Source of the DNA: Maioricimonas rarisocia
GTDB taxonomy: Bacteria; Planctomycetota; Planctomycetia; Planctomycetales; Planctomycetaceae
Reading direction: 5' to 3'
DNA length: 64,000 bases
NCBI RefSeq assembly: GCF_007747795.1
Contig: NZ_CP036275.1
Coordinates: 558,001-622,000, forward strand
The translations under genes were made by a program, and so were the position numbers. Below, piece after piece: positions 42,812 through 51,028 of the stretch. Every line of letters starts with the position of its first letter. Positions within the stretch are counted from its first letter, which is position 1. The notes under the pieces are model-generated. The model saw only the letters and a program-made list of their open reading frames with translations. It was not told the origin of the DNA and searched no databases.

Positions 42812-42827
42812 TGTGAGATCTCTCACA
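42812..42827. promoter_or_regulatory. Candidate CRP/FNR-family operator
   Basis: TGTGA-GATCTC-TCACA is a perfect 16-bp palindrome. TGTGA-N6-TCACA is the established CRP consensus arrangement. It lies 253 bp upstream of the secreted thioredoxin-like gene, in a 388-bp intergenic region. No -10/-35 pair can be placed firmly. Confidence 0.55.
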
Positions 42828-43080
42828 TTTGGGAATGGCATTCTTTGCCGGTCGGCGAGACGAATTTGTTGACATCGATTTTGCCGCTGCCATTATTACC
42901 GCCTCATCGCCAGCCCGGAGCAGACAGGTGTCCGGGCATCCGGTGACACAGGAGGGGTTCAGGGTCACTGGTGCCGGTTCGACCGACGTGATGGAGAACC
43001 GGTTGGGATGGTGGTTGCGGACGGAGGCGAACCAATGACCGCGTCCACCGAGGACAGGACACGATTTTGAAGGGAGTGTC

Positions 43081-43578
43081 ATGCACAGGAGTGCAATGCT
43101 GGCTGTGGTTGCCGTTCTTGCAGTTTCGGCAACGGCCTCAGCCGAGGGCCTGGAGTTCGACAGTTACACGAAGGCGTACTGGAAGGCGAAGGAACTCGCC
43201 CGACCCATGCTGGTCATCCTCAACCCGTCGGCGGGTGAAGTTTCCAGCGAACCGATCGTGGCCATGGAGGAGCTGCGTGGCGATCTGAAGCTGAGCGTTC
43301 TGCTCAACGATTATGTCGTGGCCGTCGTCGACACCGGCACGGAGCACGGCAGGAAGGTGCACGAGCTGTTTGGTGCACCGGAACTTCCCCGCGTTGTGGT
43401 CATCGACGAGCGCCAGGAAAAGCAGGTCTACCGGACCAGCGAAACCCTGACGACCGCCGAACTGCGGACCGTGCTCACGAAGTACCGTGACGGTGTTCCG
43501 GAAAGCAAGCCGGTTCACGTCAACTGGTCGCAGCCGTACCGTCAGCCCGGCTACTGCCCGAGCTGCCAGCGTCGGTGA
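43081..43578 (+). CDS. Secreted thioredoxin-fold-like protein
   Basis: The 165-residue protein follows GAAGGGAGTGTC and has a signal peptide (HRSAMLAVVAVLAVSATASA). The mature part (KAYWKAKELARPMLVILNPS ... LLNDYVVAVVDTGTEHGRKV ... ELPRVVVIDERQEKQVYRTS) has the beta-alpha-beta order of thioredoxin-like proteins, including the cis-Pro equivalent (LPRVVVID). It lacks the N-terminal CxxC. A C-terminal CPSC could be a metal site or a redox motif. A candidate CRP operator lies upstream and a strong terminator downstream. Confidence 0.75.
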   Translation: MHRSAMLAVVAVLAVSATASAEGLEFDSYTKAYWKAKELARPMLVILNPSAGEVSSEPIVAMEELRGDLKLSVLLNDYVVAVVDTGTEHGRKVHELFGAPELPRVVVIDERQEKQVYRTSETLTTAELRTVLTKYRDGVPESKPVHVNWSQPYRQPGYCPSCQRR

Positions 43579-43629
43579 TTGCGACTACGGTTCGGTCCCG
43601 GACCGAACTGCATAGCTGATGCGTTTTCA

Positions 43630-43660
43630 GGCCGCTGCCGGTTTTCCGGTGGCGGCCTTT
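43630..43660 (+). terminator. Rho-independent terminator
   Basis: GGCCGCTGCCGG-tttt-CCGGTGGCGGCC (two G-U pairs) is followed by TTTCTC. It is placed between the thioredoxin-like gene and the convergent GH38-like gene. Confidence 0.85.
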
Positions 43661-43676
43661 CTCATTCGTGGATGCT

Positions 43677-46547
43677 TCATGCTTCGAAGTTCAGCTCGAC
43701 GTCGCAGACTTCATAGGGAGCGACCTCAACGAGCACCGTGTCTTCCTGAATGCGGAGCGTGTTGATTGTCTCGCCCTGGAAGTTGCGCTGCCGCGCCGTC
43801 TGCGGCGTGCGGAAGCATCGCAGCTGTGCCGTGCAGTGGCGGCCCTCGGTTTCGAGCAGCCGTACCGCGAAGCCGGGGGCATGTGTTTCTTCGGCGGCCT
43901 TCGTCTGCAGTGGAAGGATCCGGGTGAGCTGCACGTTGGCGGCGCTGACGTGAAACAGCCAGCCGGTCTGGCCGGTCGCCAGCGCTCCCGCTGCCGTAGG
44001 GATGTTCAGCAGCGGCGTCATGGCATCAGCCGCCGCCTGCATCGGGAACTCGACGTCGACGGCAACGAGAGTCCGGAAGTGACGGCGCGTTTCGCCGGCG
44101 GTGATCAGCATCGTGTCGAGCATCCGTGGTCCGGTCGTACGGTGGAACGGAAGACCCATCGGCAGGATCGTCGTGCGGAATTCGTCGTCGGCCAGCTCGA
44201 GGTAGTGCGGGGCCTCGATCCGCTCCCCTCCGACCGGCTGGGCCCCCTGCTGCATCGAGCGGGTCAGGACGGCGGAGGAGTGTTTCCAGGCGAATCGCTG
44301 GCCGATGTAGTTCGTCCATGGATCCCCCTCGGGCATCTGGTGCACATCCAGTTCGATGTCCAGTTCGACGACGGGGCGGCCCCGCCAGACGCGGACGGTC
44401 TGGCGGTAGTCGGCCAGTGGTGTGTCGTTCTGCTGGTCGACGATCTTGCCGGTCGTTGCAATCTCGCCGAGCGCCGGTCCTTCACTGAGCACCTGCATCC
44501 GGTCGACGCGCATCTCGGAGTAGTAGCTGCGGTACTCTGTCCGCTCTTCTCCCTCTCCTTCGACGATCGTGCGCTCGCGCGGAAAGCGAAAGGCCAACTG
44601 CTGACTCAGACGGTTGGGGCTGCGGCGGTAGGTCTGAATGGCAGCCACTCCCCCCGTCACGTCACTGATGCGGACTTCGAAGTACTCGTTGCGAACGAGC
44701 CAGTCTTCTGCGAGCGGGGTTTTCGGCGGAGCTTTCGGTGCGGATGCCTCTTTCGGACAGGCAAGGTACAGGAATCCTCCACCCGGGACTTCGACCACCA
44801 GTCGCGGGTTCGCCGCTTCTTCCTGGACGGAGATCACCGGTCCGCCCGGATCGGGCAGGGGCGTTTCCTCGGGCCACTCGACGACCGCCCTGCGGGGAAA
44901 GCTGAGCGTGTTGACGAACAGCCGGCCATCGGACGCATCCGCTTCGGTGCCGGTGAGCAAACGGGCCAGTTCGGTTGAGGATTCTTCCTGCAACGATGCC
45001 AGGTCGGCGTCGAGTTGCTTGAGTGCTTCGGAATCGGGGACCGGGTCGTCTGCTTCGAGCGGCTCTTCGAGGTGGGCAATCGGATCGGCGTCGATGCGGC
45101 CACGGCTGAGAAGCTGGACCAGGCCTTTCGTCCACGAAGCGGCATCGAGGCGGTGCTTGAGTTCCCAGTACCGCGTATAGCGCGAGATCGGGTCGGCTTC
45201 CTGTCGGGCAACCGCCTGGACCAGAAACGGCGTCAGGTATTCGCCGGGGCTGAACTCCGAGAGGCGACCGTGGCCGTCCGACTGTTCGAAGAAATCGCTG
45301 AAGGTGACGAACTTCCCGAGTGCCGGTGCGTAGCGGGCGGCACGCCGGAGGTCACCCAGCCAGGGAGTGCGAACCTCCGGCCAGCGTGCCAAAACGAGTC
45401 CTGCCGTATGGTCGAAATCCATTGATTCGGACATGCGGACCGGAAACCGCAGGAAGCTGGCGGCGCTGTCGGCGGCGAGAGGGATGCGGCTGATCCCGTC
45501 GATGACCGAACCGTCGCAACCGGACCAGCGGAGCAGGCTGTGCTCTTCGTCCGGGTACATCCCGTCATCCATGACGAAGTGCAGTCCCCCCTTGTAGCCG
45601 AAGCGGGAGAGGATCTGCGGGATCTGTGGAGTGACGCCGTAGCGGCGACGGCCCCACGTGACCGGTGCCTTGTCGATTGTCTTCTGGAAGATGTCGTGCC
45701 CGCGGTGGAGTTGCCAGATGATCGAGTCGAGCGAGAGCAGGGGAGCACAGGTTTCCCGCCAGTCCCCTCCGACCAGCTCCAGGCGTCCTTCCTGGCAGGC
45801 CGTGCGGATGGATGCGGCGATGTCGGGATGTTCGGCCGCGATCGACTCGAGCTCGCTGGCAGCCAGCATGGCATTGACGGGGACGGTTTCCTGCAGCAGT
45901 GCCCGGAGTTCGTCTCCGGCATACTGCGAGGTGACCAGGCAGAGATCGATGAGGTAGCAGTCGACCGGATAGAAACGCTCGCGACATTCCAGCAGTTGTT
46001 CGAAGCAGTTGCGAAGGTGGGCCTCGGCCGCCTGCCGGTCGCCGGCGAGGGCCGCTTTGGCTCCGGCCACCGCCTCCCGTTCCATGTGAATCTCGTCGAG
46101 GTGGCTGAAGTTCCGCATGTGGCGGGTCAGCAGTTCCGTCAGCAGATAGCTGGTCCCCAGCGCGTAGAAGTCAGCGACGAGATCCGGGTCGGGCTCGTCG
46201 GGATTGGCGCCTTCCTCACCAAGGGGGGCCAGGGCGGCGGCAATCATCTCGTCCCGGTCGCTGAGGCGACTGAGGACGGTCGTTCCCTGGTCGCGGGCCC
46301 GTTCGACCCATCCGCCGGGAATCCACTCGTCGCAGGCGGTCGGCACGATGACCAACTGTCCCGGCCGGACGTCCTCGACATCGTCGGCCCGTTCCCAGCG
46401 GGGAAGGGAGCCGGCGGTCGCCAGCAGCCGGGGGTGCATCAGCACTGCGAACGCGTTGAGCAGGCTGGAGGCCGGCTGCTCGGAGAGTTCGGTGGGAAAA
46501 TCTTCGAGGCTGTGGCAGGGAATCAGGACGATCAGTTCGTCGTACAT
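43677..46547 (-). CDS. GH38-like (alpha-mannosidase-fold) protein with degenerate catalytic site
   Basis: The 956-residue cytoplasmic-looking protein has an N-terminal region with helical insertions, then a segment that tracks GH38 catalytic domains: ELVGGDWRETCAPLLSLDSI (about 258-277) matches 'GG.wvEpD.n.psgEsl.RQ', and VTWGRRRYGVTPQIPQIL (296-313) matches 'W.pD.FG.s..LPQiL'. The C-terminal half (about 630-956) is the beta-sandwich mannosidase region (NEYFEVRISDVTGGVAAIQT ... ELDIELDVHQ). The catalytic Asp of W-x-x-D is replaced in GRRRYG, and the E-P-D zinc/substrate Asp by Cys267. It may be inactive or have another substrate. There is no signal peptide. Confidence 0.8.
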   Translation of the reverse strand: MYDELIVLIPCHSLEDFPTELSEQPASSLLNAFAVLMHPRLLATAGSLPRWERADDVEDVRPGQLVIVPTACDEWIPGGWVERARDQGTTVLSRLSDRDEMIAAALAPLGEEGANPDEPDPDLVADFYALGTSYLLTELLTRHMRNFSHLDEIHMEREAVAGAKAALAGDRQAAEAHLRNCFEQLLECRERFYPVDCYLIDLCLVTSQYAGDELRALLQETVPVNAMLAASELESIAAEHPDIAASIRTACQEGRLELVGGDWRETCAPLLSLDSIIWQLHRGHDIFQKTIDKAPVTWGRRRYGVTPQIPQILSRFGYKGGLHFVMDDGMYPDEEHSLLRWSGCDGSVIDGISRIPLAADSAASFLRFPVRMSESMDFDHTAGLVLARWPEVRTPWLGDLRRAARYAPALGKFVTFSDFFEQSDGHGRLSEFSPGEYLTPFLVQAVARQEADPISRYTRYWELKHRLDAASWTKGLVQLLSRGRIDADPIAHLEEPLEADDPVPDSEALKQLDADLASLQEESSTELARLLTGTEADASDGRLFVNTLSFPRRAVVEWPEETPLPDPGGPVISVQEEAANPRLVVEVPGGGFLYLACPKEASAPKAPPKTPLAEDWLVRNEYFEVRISDVTGGVAAIQTYRRSPNRLSQQLAFRFPRERTIVEGEGEERTEYRSYYSEMRVDRMQVLSEGPALGEIATTGKIVDQQNDTPLADYRQTVRVWRGRPVVELDIELDVHQMPEGDPWTNYIGQRFAWKHSSAVLTRSMQQGAQPVGGERIEAPHYLELADDEFRTTILPMGLPFHRTTGPRMLDTMLITAGETRRHFRTLVAVDVEFPMQAAADAMTPLLNIPTAAGALATGQTGWLFHVSAANVQLTRILPLQTKAAEETHAPGFAVRLLETEGRHCTAQLRCFRTPQTARQRNFQGETINTLRIQEDTVLVEVAPYEVCDVELNFEA

Positions 46548-47062
46548 TGCGTCTACCGTCTCGGGGGAACCCAGGGGCGGCGAACTGCCGGAACCGGTCT
46601 GTCCAGACCGAACTCGTTCCTTAAGCAGGATTTAGTCCACTGGATCGCATCTTATCGACTGGTGGGGCCGGTCCGTATCTTCCGGCGGTCCCGATTGGCC
46701 GAACTTCCGGGAACTCTTGTCGACCGATTCGCATCTCAACACTGTTCGGAGGCGATGCAAGCCCTCGCGTGTGGCATCTATTGCTCAGGGGGCGGCGTTT
46801 CCGGACCGACAGGGGTCCGGCCCTGCGGGCCACCGAGGAGGGGAGTGATGCCGCGGCCCCCGCCAGGGCCCTTTTTGGTTGACTTAACTGGAAAGTCCAA
46901 GTTAGCTTTAGGTTAGAGAAAACGATTCAATTCTTCGTCCGGGGCGAGGCGGTCATTCCCGACCGAGGGCTCACCCCGGCAAGCCTATCCGTAATTCGTC
47001 GGCAACACGCGTGAAACTTCTTTTGACGCGCCGCGTGCTTTGCGGTCAGGAGCAGGAAATCC
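46548..47062. other. Intergenic region upstream of the PilM operon
   Basis: About 515 bp lie between divergent genes. It holds a hairpin CCGGACC-GGTCCGG at 46801-46820, a short GC hairpin followed by CTTTTTGG near 46855-46876, and a candidate promoter at 46879. No gene is supported. Confidence 0.45.
46879..46907 (+). promoter_or_regulatory. Candidate sigma-70-type promoter for the PilM operon
   Basis: TTGACT, a 17-nt spacer and TTAGCT (or TAGCTT with 18 nt) lie about 155 bp before the PilM start, in a locally AT-rich patch. An imperfect dyad (AACTGGA...TCCAAGTT) overlaps the spacer and could be an operator. Identification is by inspection only. Confidence 0.4.
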
Positions 47063-49168
47063 ATGGCGGAATCTCGTTCAGTCTGGGGCATCGACATTGG
47101 GCAGTCGGCGCTGAAGGCGATGAAACTGCGGTACGCAGATGCGGCCGAGCAACTCGTGGCGGTCGCCTTTGATTACGTTCCGTATCCGAAGATCCTCAGC
47201 CAGCCGGATGCGATTCCCGAAGAGATCATCCCGCAGGCTCTCGAAACCTTTCTCTCCCGCAACGATGTGCAGGGAGATCTGATCTCGATCAGCGTGCCCG
47301 GCCAGTCGGCCCTGACACGCTTCATTCAGCTGCCGCCGGTCGAGAAAAGCAAGCTGCCCGAGATCGTCAAGTACGAAGCCCGGCAGCAGATCCCGTTCGC
47401 GCTCGAAGACGTCATCTGGGACTACCAGCCGCTGGGGGCCGGTGACGACGAGAGCGGCTATCTGCTCGATGCCGAGGTCGGCCTGTTCGCGATGAAGCGC
47501 GACCAGGTGATGCAGCACCTGCGTCCGTTCCTCAACGCCAAGCTCGAAGTCGAGCTGATCCAGGTCGCTCCGCTCGCCCTGTACAACGTGCTGACGTACG
47601 ACGAGCTGGGCATCCGGCCGGGCGATACGCCGGAGCCGGACGGCGAACACGTCATCGTCCTCGACATGGGGTGCGACAACACGACGCTGGTCGTTTCGGA
47701 CGGTGTGAAGATCTGGATCCGCAACGTGCCGCTGGGTGGGAATCACTTCACCCGGGCACTCACCAAAGAGATGAAGCTCAGCTTCGCCAAGGCGGAGCAC
47801 CTGAAGTGCAACGCGACGAAGTCTCCCGATCCGCGTGCCGTCTTCCAGGCGCTGCGACCGGTCTTCAATGACTATGTCTCCGAGATCCAGCGTTCGATCG
47901 GTTACTTCTCGAGCGTGAACCGTCAGGCGAAGATCTCGAAAGTGATCGGTGTCGGCAACGGTTTCAAACTGGCCGGTCTGCAGAAGTTCCTGCAGCAGAA
48001 TCTGCAGTACGAGGTGGAGCGGCCGGACACGTTCAAGGGAGTGGCCGGCGATTCGGTGCTGAGTGCTCCGCTCTTCTCGGACAACGTCCTCAGCTTCGCC
48101 GTCCCGTATGGTCTGGCTCTGCAGACGCTGGGTCTCAGCCGGGTCGGTACGACGCTGCTGCCGCCGGAAATCGCCACGGCCCGCAAGATTCGCCGCAAGA
48201 AGCCCTGGGCGGTCGCCACGGCCGCGACGCTGCTGGCAGGTCTGACACTGTCGACGGTTGGCAACGGCTACACGTATTCGGTGGTGCATCAGCCCGAGTT
48301 TGCCGAGGCGGAAGAAGAAGCCAAGCAGCTGGGGACGGAGATTTCCGGCTACAAGAGCGCCTATGACTCGCAGAAGTCATCGTTCGACAGCACCCGCAGC
48401 CGGCTGATGTCGCTGACCGAAGGTCGCCGGGATCTGTTCTGGCTGGAAGTGTACAACGCCATTGTCGACGCCCTGCCGCGTGACACGGCCGATCAGCTGG
48501 ATGAGGTCGACATCGAGAAGCGTCACATGATCGCTCTCTCGCAGATCACCAGCGAGAGGATGGCGGATGTGTCGACCTGGTTTGACGGTCTTTCTCGCGA
48601 ACACAAGGACGTGATGGTCGAAGAAGACAAGGCGAATCCTCCCTCCGGCGAAGGGTACGTCTTCACGCTCGCCGGAAATCACTGGCACAAAGGTGAGCGG
48701 GCGGAGGACCAGGGCTATCTGTACCTGTTGAATCACTACCTGGTGAACCTGCAGAAGCCGCAGCTTCAGCGGGAGGGCTTTCCTCCCCGCGACGTGACGC
48801 GGCTGGGGATCAGCCATGCGACGGTGATCGAGGCGGATACCAAGGAGGTAATCTACGATCAGAACACCGGGCCGAAGATCGAGACCGGCCGCGTGGACCT
48901 GAGCGGCAGTGGCCGGCGCGGTCTGCCGCGTCGCCGGTTCGGGGCCCAGCCGGAAGTGAGCGGCGAGTACGGCCCGGCCCGTACTCAGTCCCGACAGAAC
49001 AGCGAGGATGTCCGCAAGATCGAGCAGACATCGTTTATCATTCAGTTTGTGCTGCAGCCGATTCGCGACAAGAGTGAGCGGCCTGAGATCGTCAGCGAAA
49101 GCGGCGAGGGAGCAGCGGGCGAGGCGGCAGCCTCCGAGGTGACCGAAGCTGCCACCACAGAACCGTAG
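47063..49168 (+). CDS. pilM: PilM-type ATPase fused to a PilN-like membrane segment
   Basis: The 701-residue protein follows GAGCAGGAAATCC. Residues 1-370 are an actin-like PilM/FtsA-fold ATPase (SVWGIDIGQSALKAMKL, ISVPGQSALTRFIQLPP, VIVLDMGCDNTTLVV, KVIGVGNGFKLAGLQKFLQQ). The acidic SALTRFIQLP region is typical of type IV pilus PilM. At about 385-410 a membrane helix (PWAVATAATLLAGLTLSTVG) is followed by a coiled coil (EAEEEAKQLGTEISGYKSAY) as in PilN. PilM and PilN are normally separate, so this looks like a fusion. It sits at the cytoplasmic face of the envelope and leads a three-gene operon. Confidence 0.88.
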   Translation: MAESRSVWGIDIGQSALKAMKLRYADAAEQLVAVAFDYVPYPKILSQPDAIPEEIIPQALETFLSRNDVQGDLISISVPGQSALTRFIQLPPVEKSKLPEIVKYEARQQIPFALEDVIWDYQPLGAGDDESGYLLDAEVGLFAMKRDQVMQHLRPFLNAKLEVELIQVAPLALYNVLTYDELGIRPGDTPEPDGEHVIVLDMGCDNTTLVVSDGVKIWIRNVPLGGNHFTRALTKEMKLSFAKAEHLKCNATKSPDPRAVFQALRPVFNDYVSEIQRSIGYFSSVNRQAKISKVIGVGNGFKLAGLQKFLQQNLQYEVERPDTFKGVAGDSVLSAPLFSDNVLSFAVPYGLALQTLGLSRVGTTLLPPEIATARKIRRKKPWAVATAATLLAGLTLSTVGNGYTYSVVHQPEFAEAEEEAKQLGTEISGYKSAYDSQKSSFDSTRSRLMSLTEGRRDLFWLEVYNAIVDALPRDTADQLDEVDIEKRHMIALSQITSERMADVSTWFDGLSREHKDVMVEEDKANPPSGEGYVFTLAGNHWHKGERAEDQGYLYLLNHYLVNLQKPQLQREGFPPRDVTRLGISHATVIEADTKEVIYDQNTGPKIETGRVDLSGSGRRGLPRRRFGAQPEVSGEYGPARTQSRQNSEDVRKIEQTSFIIQFVLQPIRDKSERPEIVSESGEGAAGEAAASEVTEAATTEP

Positions 49169-49245
49169 ATTCCGAACCGCCGTTGCTGCGACAGTGATAC
49201 ACTGAACAACCGAATTCACAGGCTCGCGAGGAGTGGGTCCGACTC

Positions 49246-50943
49246 ATGGATAAGCTGCAACCGATTATCAAACACCGTTTCTGGATTCTGTTCGGCCTGA
49301 CGTTGCCGATCGCCCTGTACGCGTATTACTCGGCGAACGGCAGTCTCAAGGCAGCCGCGCAGGAGCGGGAGTCGTCGATCACCTCGACGCTTCAGGGGAT
49401 CTCCAGCGGCCAGGAGCCGAATCCCACGTTCGCCGAGGGCCTCGAGAGGATCAACGAGGTCCAGGAAGCCCGCGTGAAGGCGGAGATCCGGCGGCTGTGG
49501 GAACGGCAGCAGGATCGGATGACATGGCCGGCCGCGATCGCCAGCAAGGTGCCTGCGGAGTACCGTGGCGAATTCGGTCTGCAGGCGGGTGTGCAATACA
49601 AGTCGCTCTATCCCGTCCTCATCGAAGATGTCTACGAGTACGCCCAGCCGGTGCCGATGGGAGACGAGGAAGCCTCCTGGAAGCCTAAAGTCATCATGTC
49701 CCCGGCGGTCATTCCCCGCCATACCTTCGGCCGATTGAATGTGAGCTCAGACGACATCTGGGACGCGCAGGAGGATACCTGGTTTCTGCGTGTGCTGCTC
49801 GAAGCGGTTCGCGACATGAACGCCGACGCAGATACCGTCGTGACGTCTGTGATCCGCCGCATCGACCGGCTGGAACTGCTTGGCGGAACCGGTGAGAGCA
49901 GTGTCGTTGCCGCCGCCTCTGGAGGAGGTGAGGGAGGCTACGGTGATGACTACGGGATGATGGCCGGCGGTGAGATGGGAGAAGAATACGGCGACATGGA
50001 GGGGGGCGGTGGCTTCGGCGCTGCCAAAGGATCAGTCTCCTTCGACCCTGCCGAGGAACTCGGCTCGCAGATTGATGCCAGTGCGGCAGCGACCGGCGGT
50101 GGCGAAGCCGACAGTTACGGCGGCGCGGGTGAAGGAATGGCCGGCGTGATGGGGGCCATGGGGGGCGGCGCACAGCAGAATCTGCTGCGGTATGTCGCGT
50201 ACGACGAGACCGCTCCGTTCCAGGAACGGGGTTTCTACATGAGCGTCATCATCGACGAGACGAAGATCCCCGAGTTTCTCGTGCGGCTCTCAAACTCCGA
50301 ATGGCCGATCCGACTGCTCCGGTTCCACATGGGCCCCAATCCCTACGCCACCGCAGCCGGTCGGCAGATGGTCGACTCGGGAGCCATTGGAGGCTTCGGC
50401 GAATACGGCGAGTATGGCGGCGAAATGGAAGAGGCTTACGATGACGAATCGTACGAATCGCCGATCGGTCCGATGGCGATCGGCGGCGAATACGGAGGTA
50501 TGCCCGGAGGGTACGGAGAGTTCGGCGGTGCAGCTCGCGGAGGCACTCCGAGCTTCAAAGGCAAGAACGCACAACTCGCCGGGGCGCTCAGCCATCCCAA
50601 TCTTGTTCAGGTGGACCTGTGCGGCGTGATTACGATGTACAAGCCGCCGGCCGAGGATGTGATGGAGACCTCGGAGGGGGCCGACGCAGCAACCGCGACG
50701 AGCCAGCCTGAGTCGGCCGACACCGGCGAGACCGATCCGACTGCTTTGGAAGAAGCGGCGACCGACGGGACGGCCGGCGAAGAGCCCGCTGAACCAGCGG
50801 GTGAAACGGAGGCCGCCGACGCGACAGAGCCGCCGGCAGCCACCGACGAAACCTCTCCCGAGTCGCCGGCGGATCCGGCCGTGCCGGAGGCAGTCGAAGA
50901 GACCGAAACGGACGCAGCTCCAGGGGCACCCGTCGAAGAGTAG
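49246..50943 (+). CDS. Membrane-anchored Gly/Tyr/Glu-rich protein of the PilM operon
   Basis: The 565-residue protein has an N-terminal membrane helix (RFWILFGLTLPIALYAYYSA) and a soluble domain to about residue 210. A low-complexity block rich in Gly, Tyr, Glu and Met (GGEGGYGDDYGMMAGGEMGE) follows. A second small domain comes next (RYVAYDETAPFQERGFYMSV ... EFLVRLSNSEWPIRLLRFHM), resembling a PilO/PilN-type ferredoxin fold by layout. More GEYGEYGG repeats and a long acidic Pro/Ala/Glu tail complete it. No named family. It starts 77 bp after PilM. Its topology suits a PilO-like alignment protein, though that is inference. Confidence 0.75.
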   Translation: MDKLQPIIKHRFWILFGLTLPIALYAYYSANGSLKAAAQERESSITSTLQGISSGQEPNPTFAEGLERINEVQEARVKAEIRRLWERQQDRMTWPAAIASKVPAEYRGEFGLQAGVQYKSLYPVLIEDVYEYAQPVPMGDEEASWKPKVIMSPAVIPRHTFGRLNVSSDDIWDAQEDTWFLRVLLEAVRDMNADADTVVTSVIRRIDRLELLGGTGESSVVAAASGGGEGGYGDDYGMMAGGEMGEEYGDMEGGGGFGAAKGSVSFDPAEELGSQIDASAAATGGGEADSYGGAGEGMAGVMGAMGGGAQQNLLRYVAYDETAPFQERGFYMSVIIDETKIPEFLVRLSNSEWPIRLLRFHMGPNPYATAAGRQMVDSGAIGGFGEYGEYGGEMEEAYDDESYESPIGPMAIGGEYGGMPGGYGEFGGAARGGTPSFKGKNAQLAGALSHPNLVQVDLCGVITMYKPPAEDVMETSEGADAATATSQPESADTGETDPTALEEAATDGTAGEEPAEPAGETEAADATEPPAATDETSPESPADPAVPEAVEETETDAAPGAPVEE

Positions 50944-51028
50944 GGGCACCCCGGATTTCGCGATTGCTCCCTGCGGGGCAACCGCCTGATAAATCAGTTA
51001 ACGGGCAACACGTCAACGAGGCGGACAA

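Noticed and set aside
42835-42848. Sigma-54 promoter (TGGCAT...TTGC) near the CRP-like site
   Set aside because: The GG to GC spacing is 8 nt instead of 10, so it cannot be a standard -24/-12 promoter.
43668-46916. Two long plus-strand frames opposite the GH38-like gene
   Set aside because: Antisense shadows; the minus-strand product aligns with GH38 domains over its whole length.
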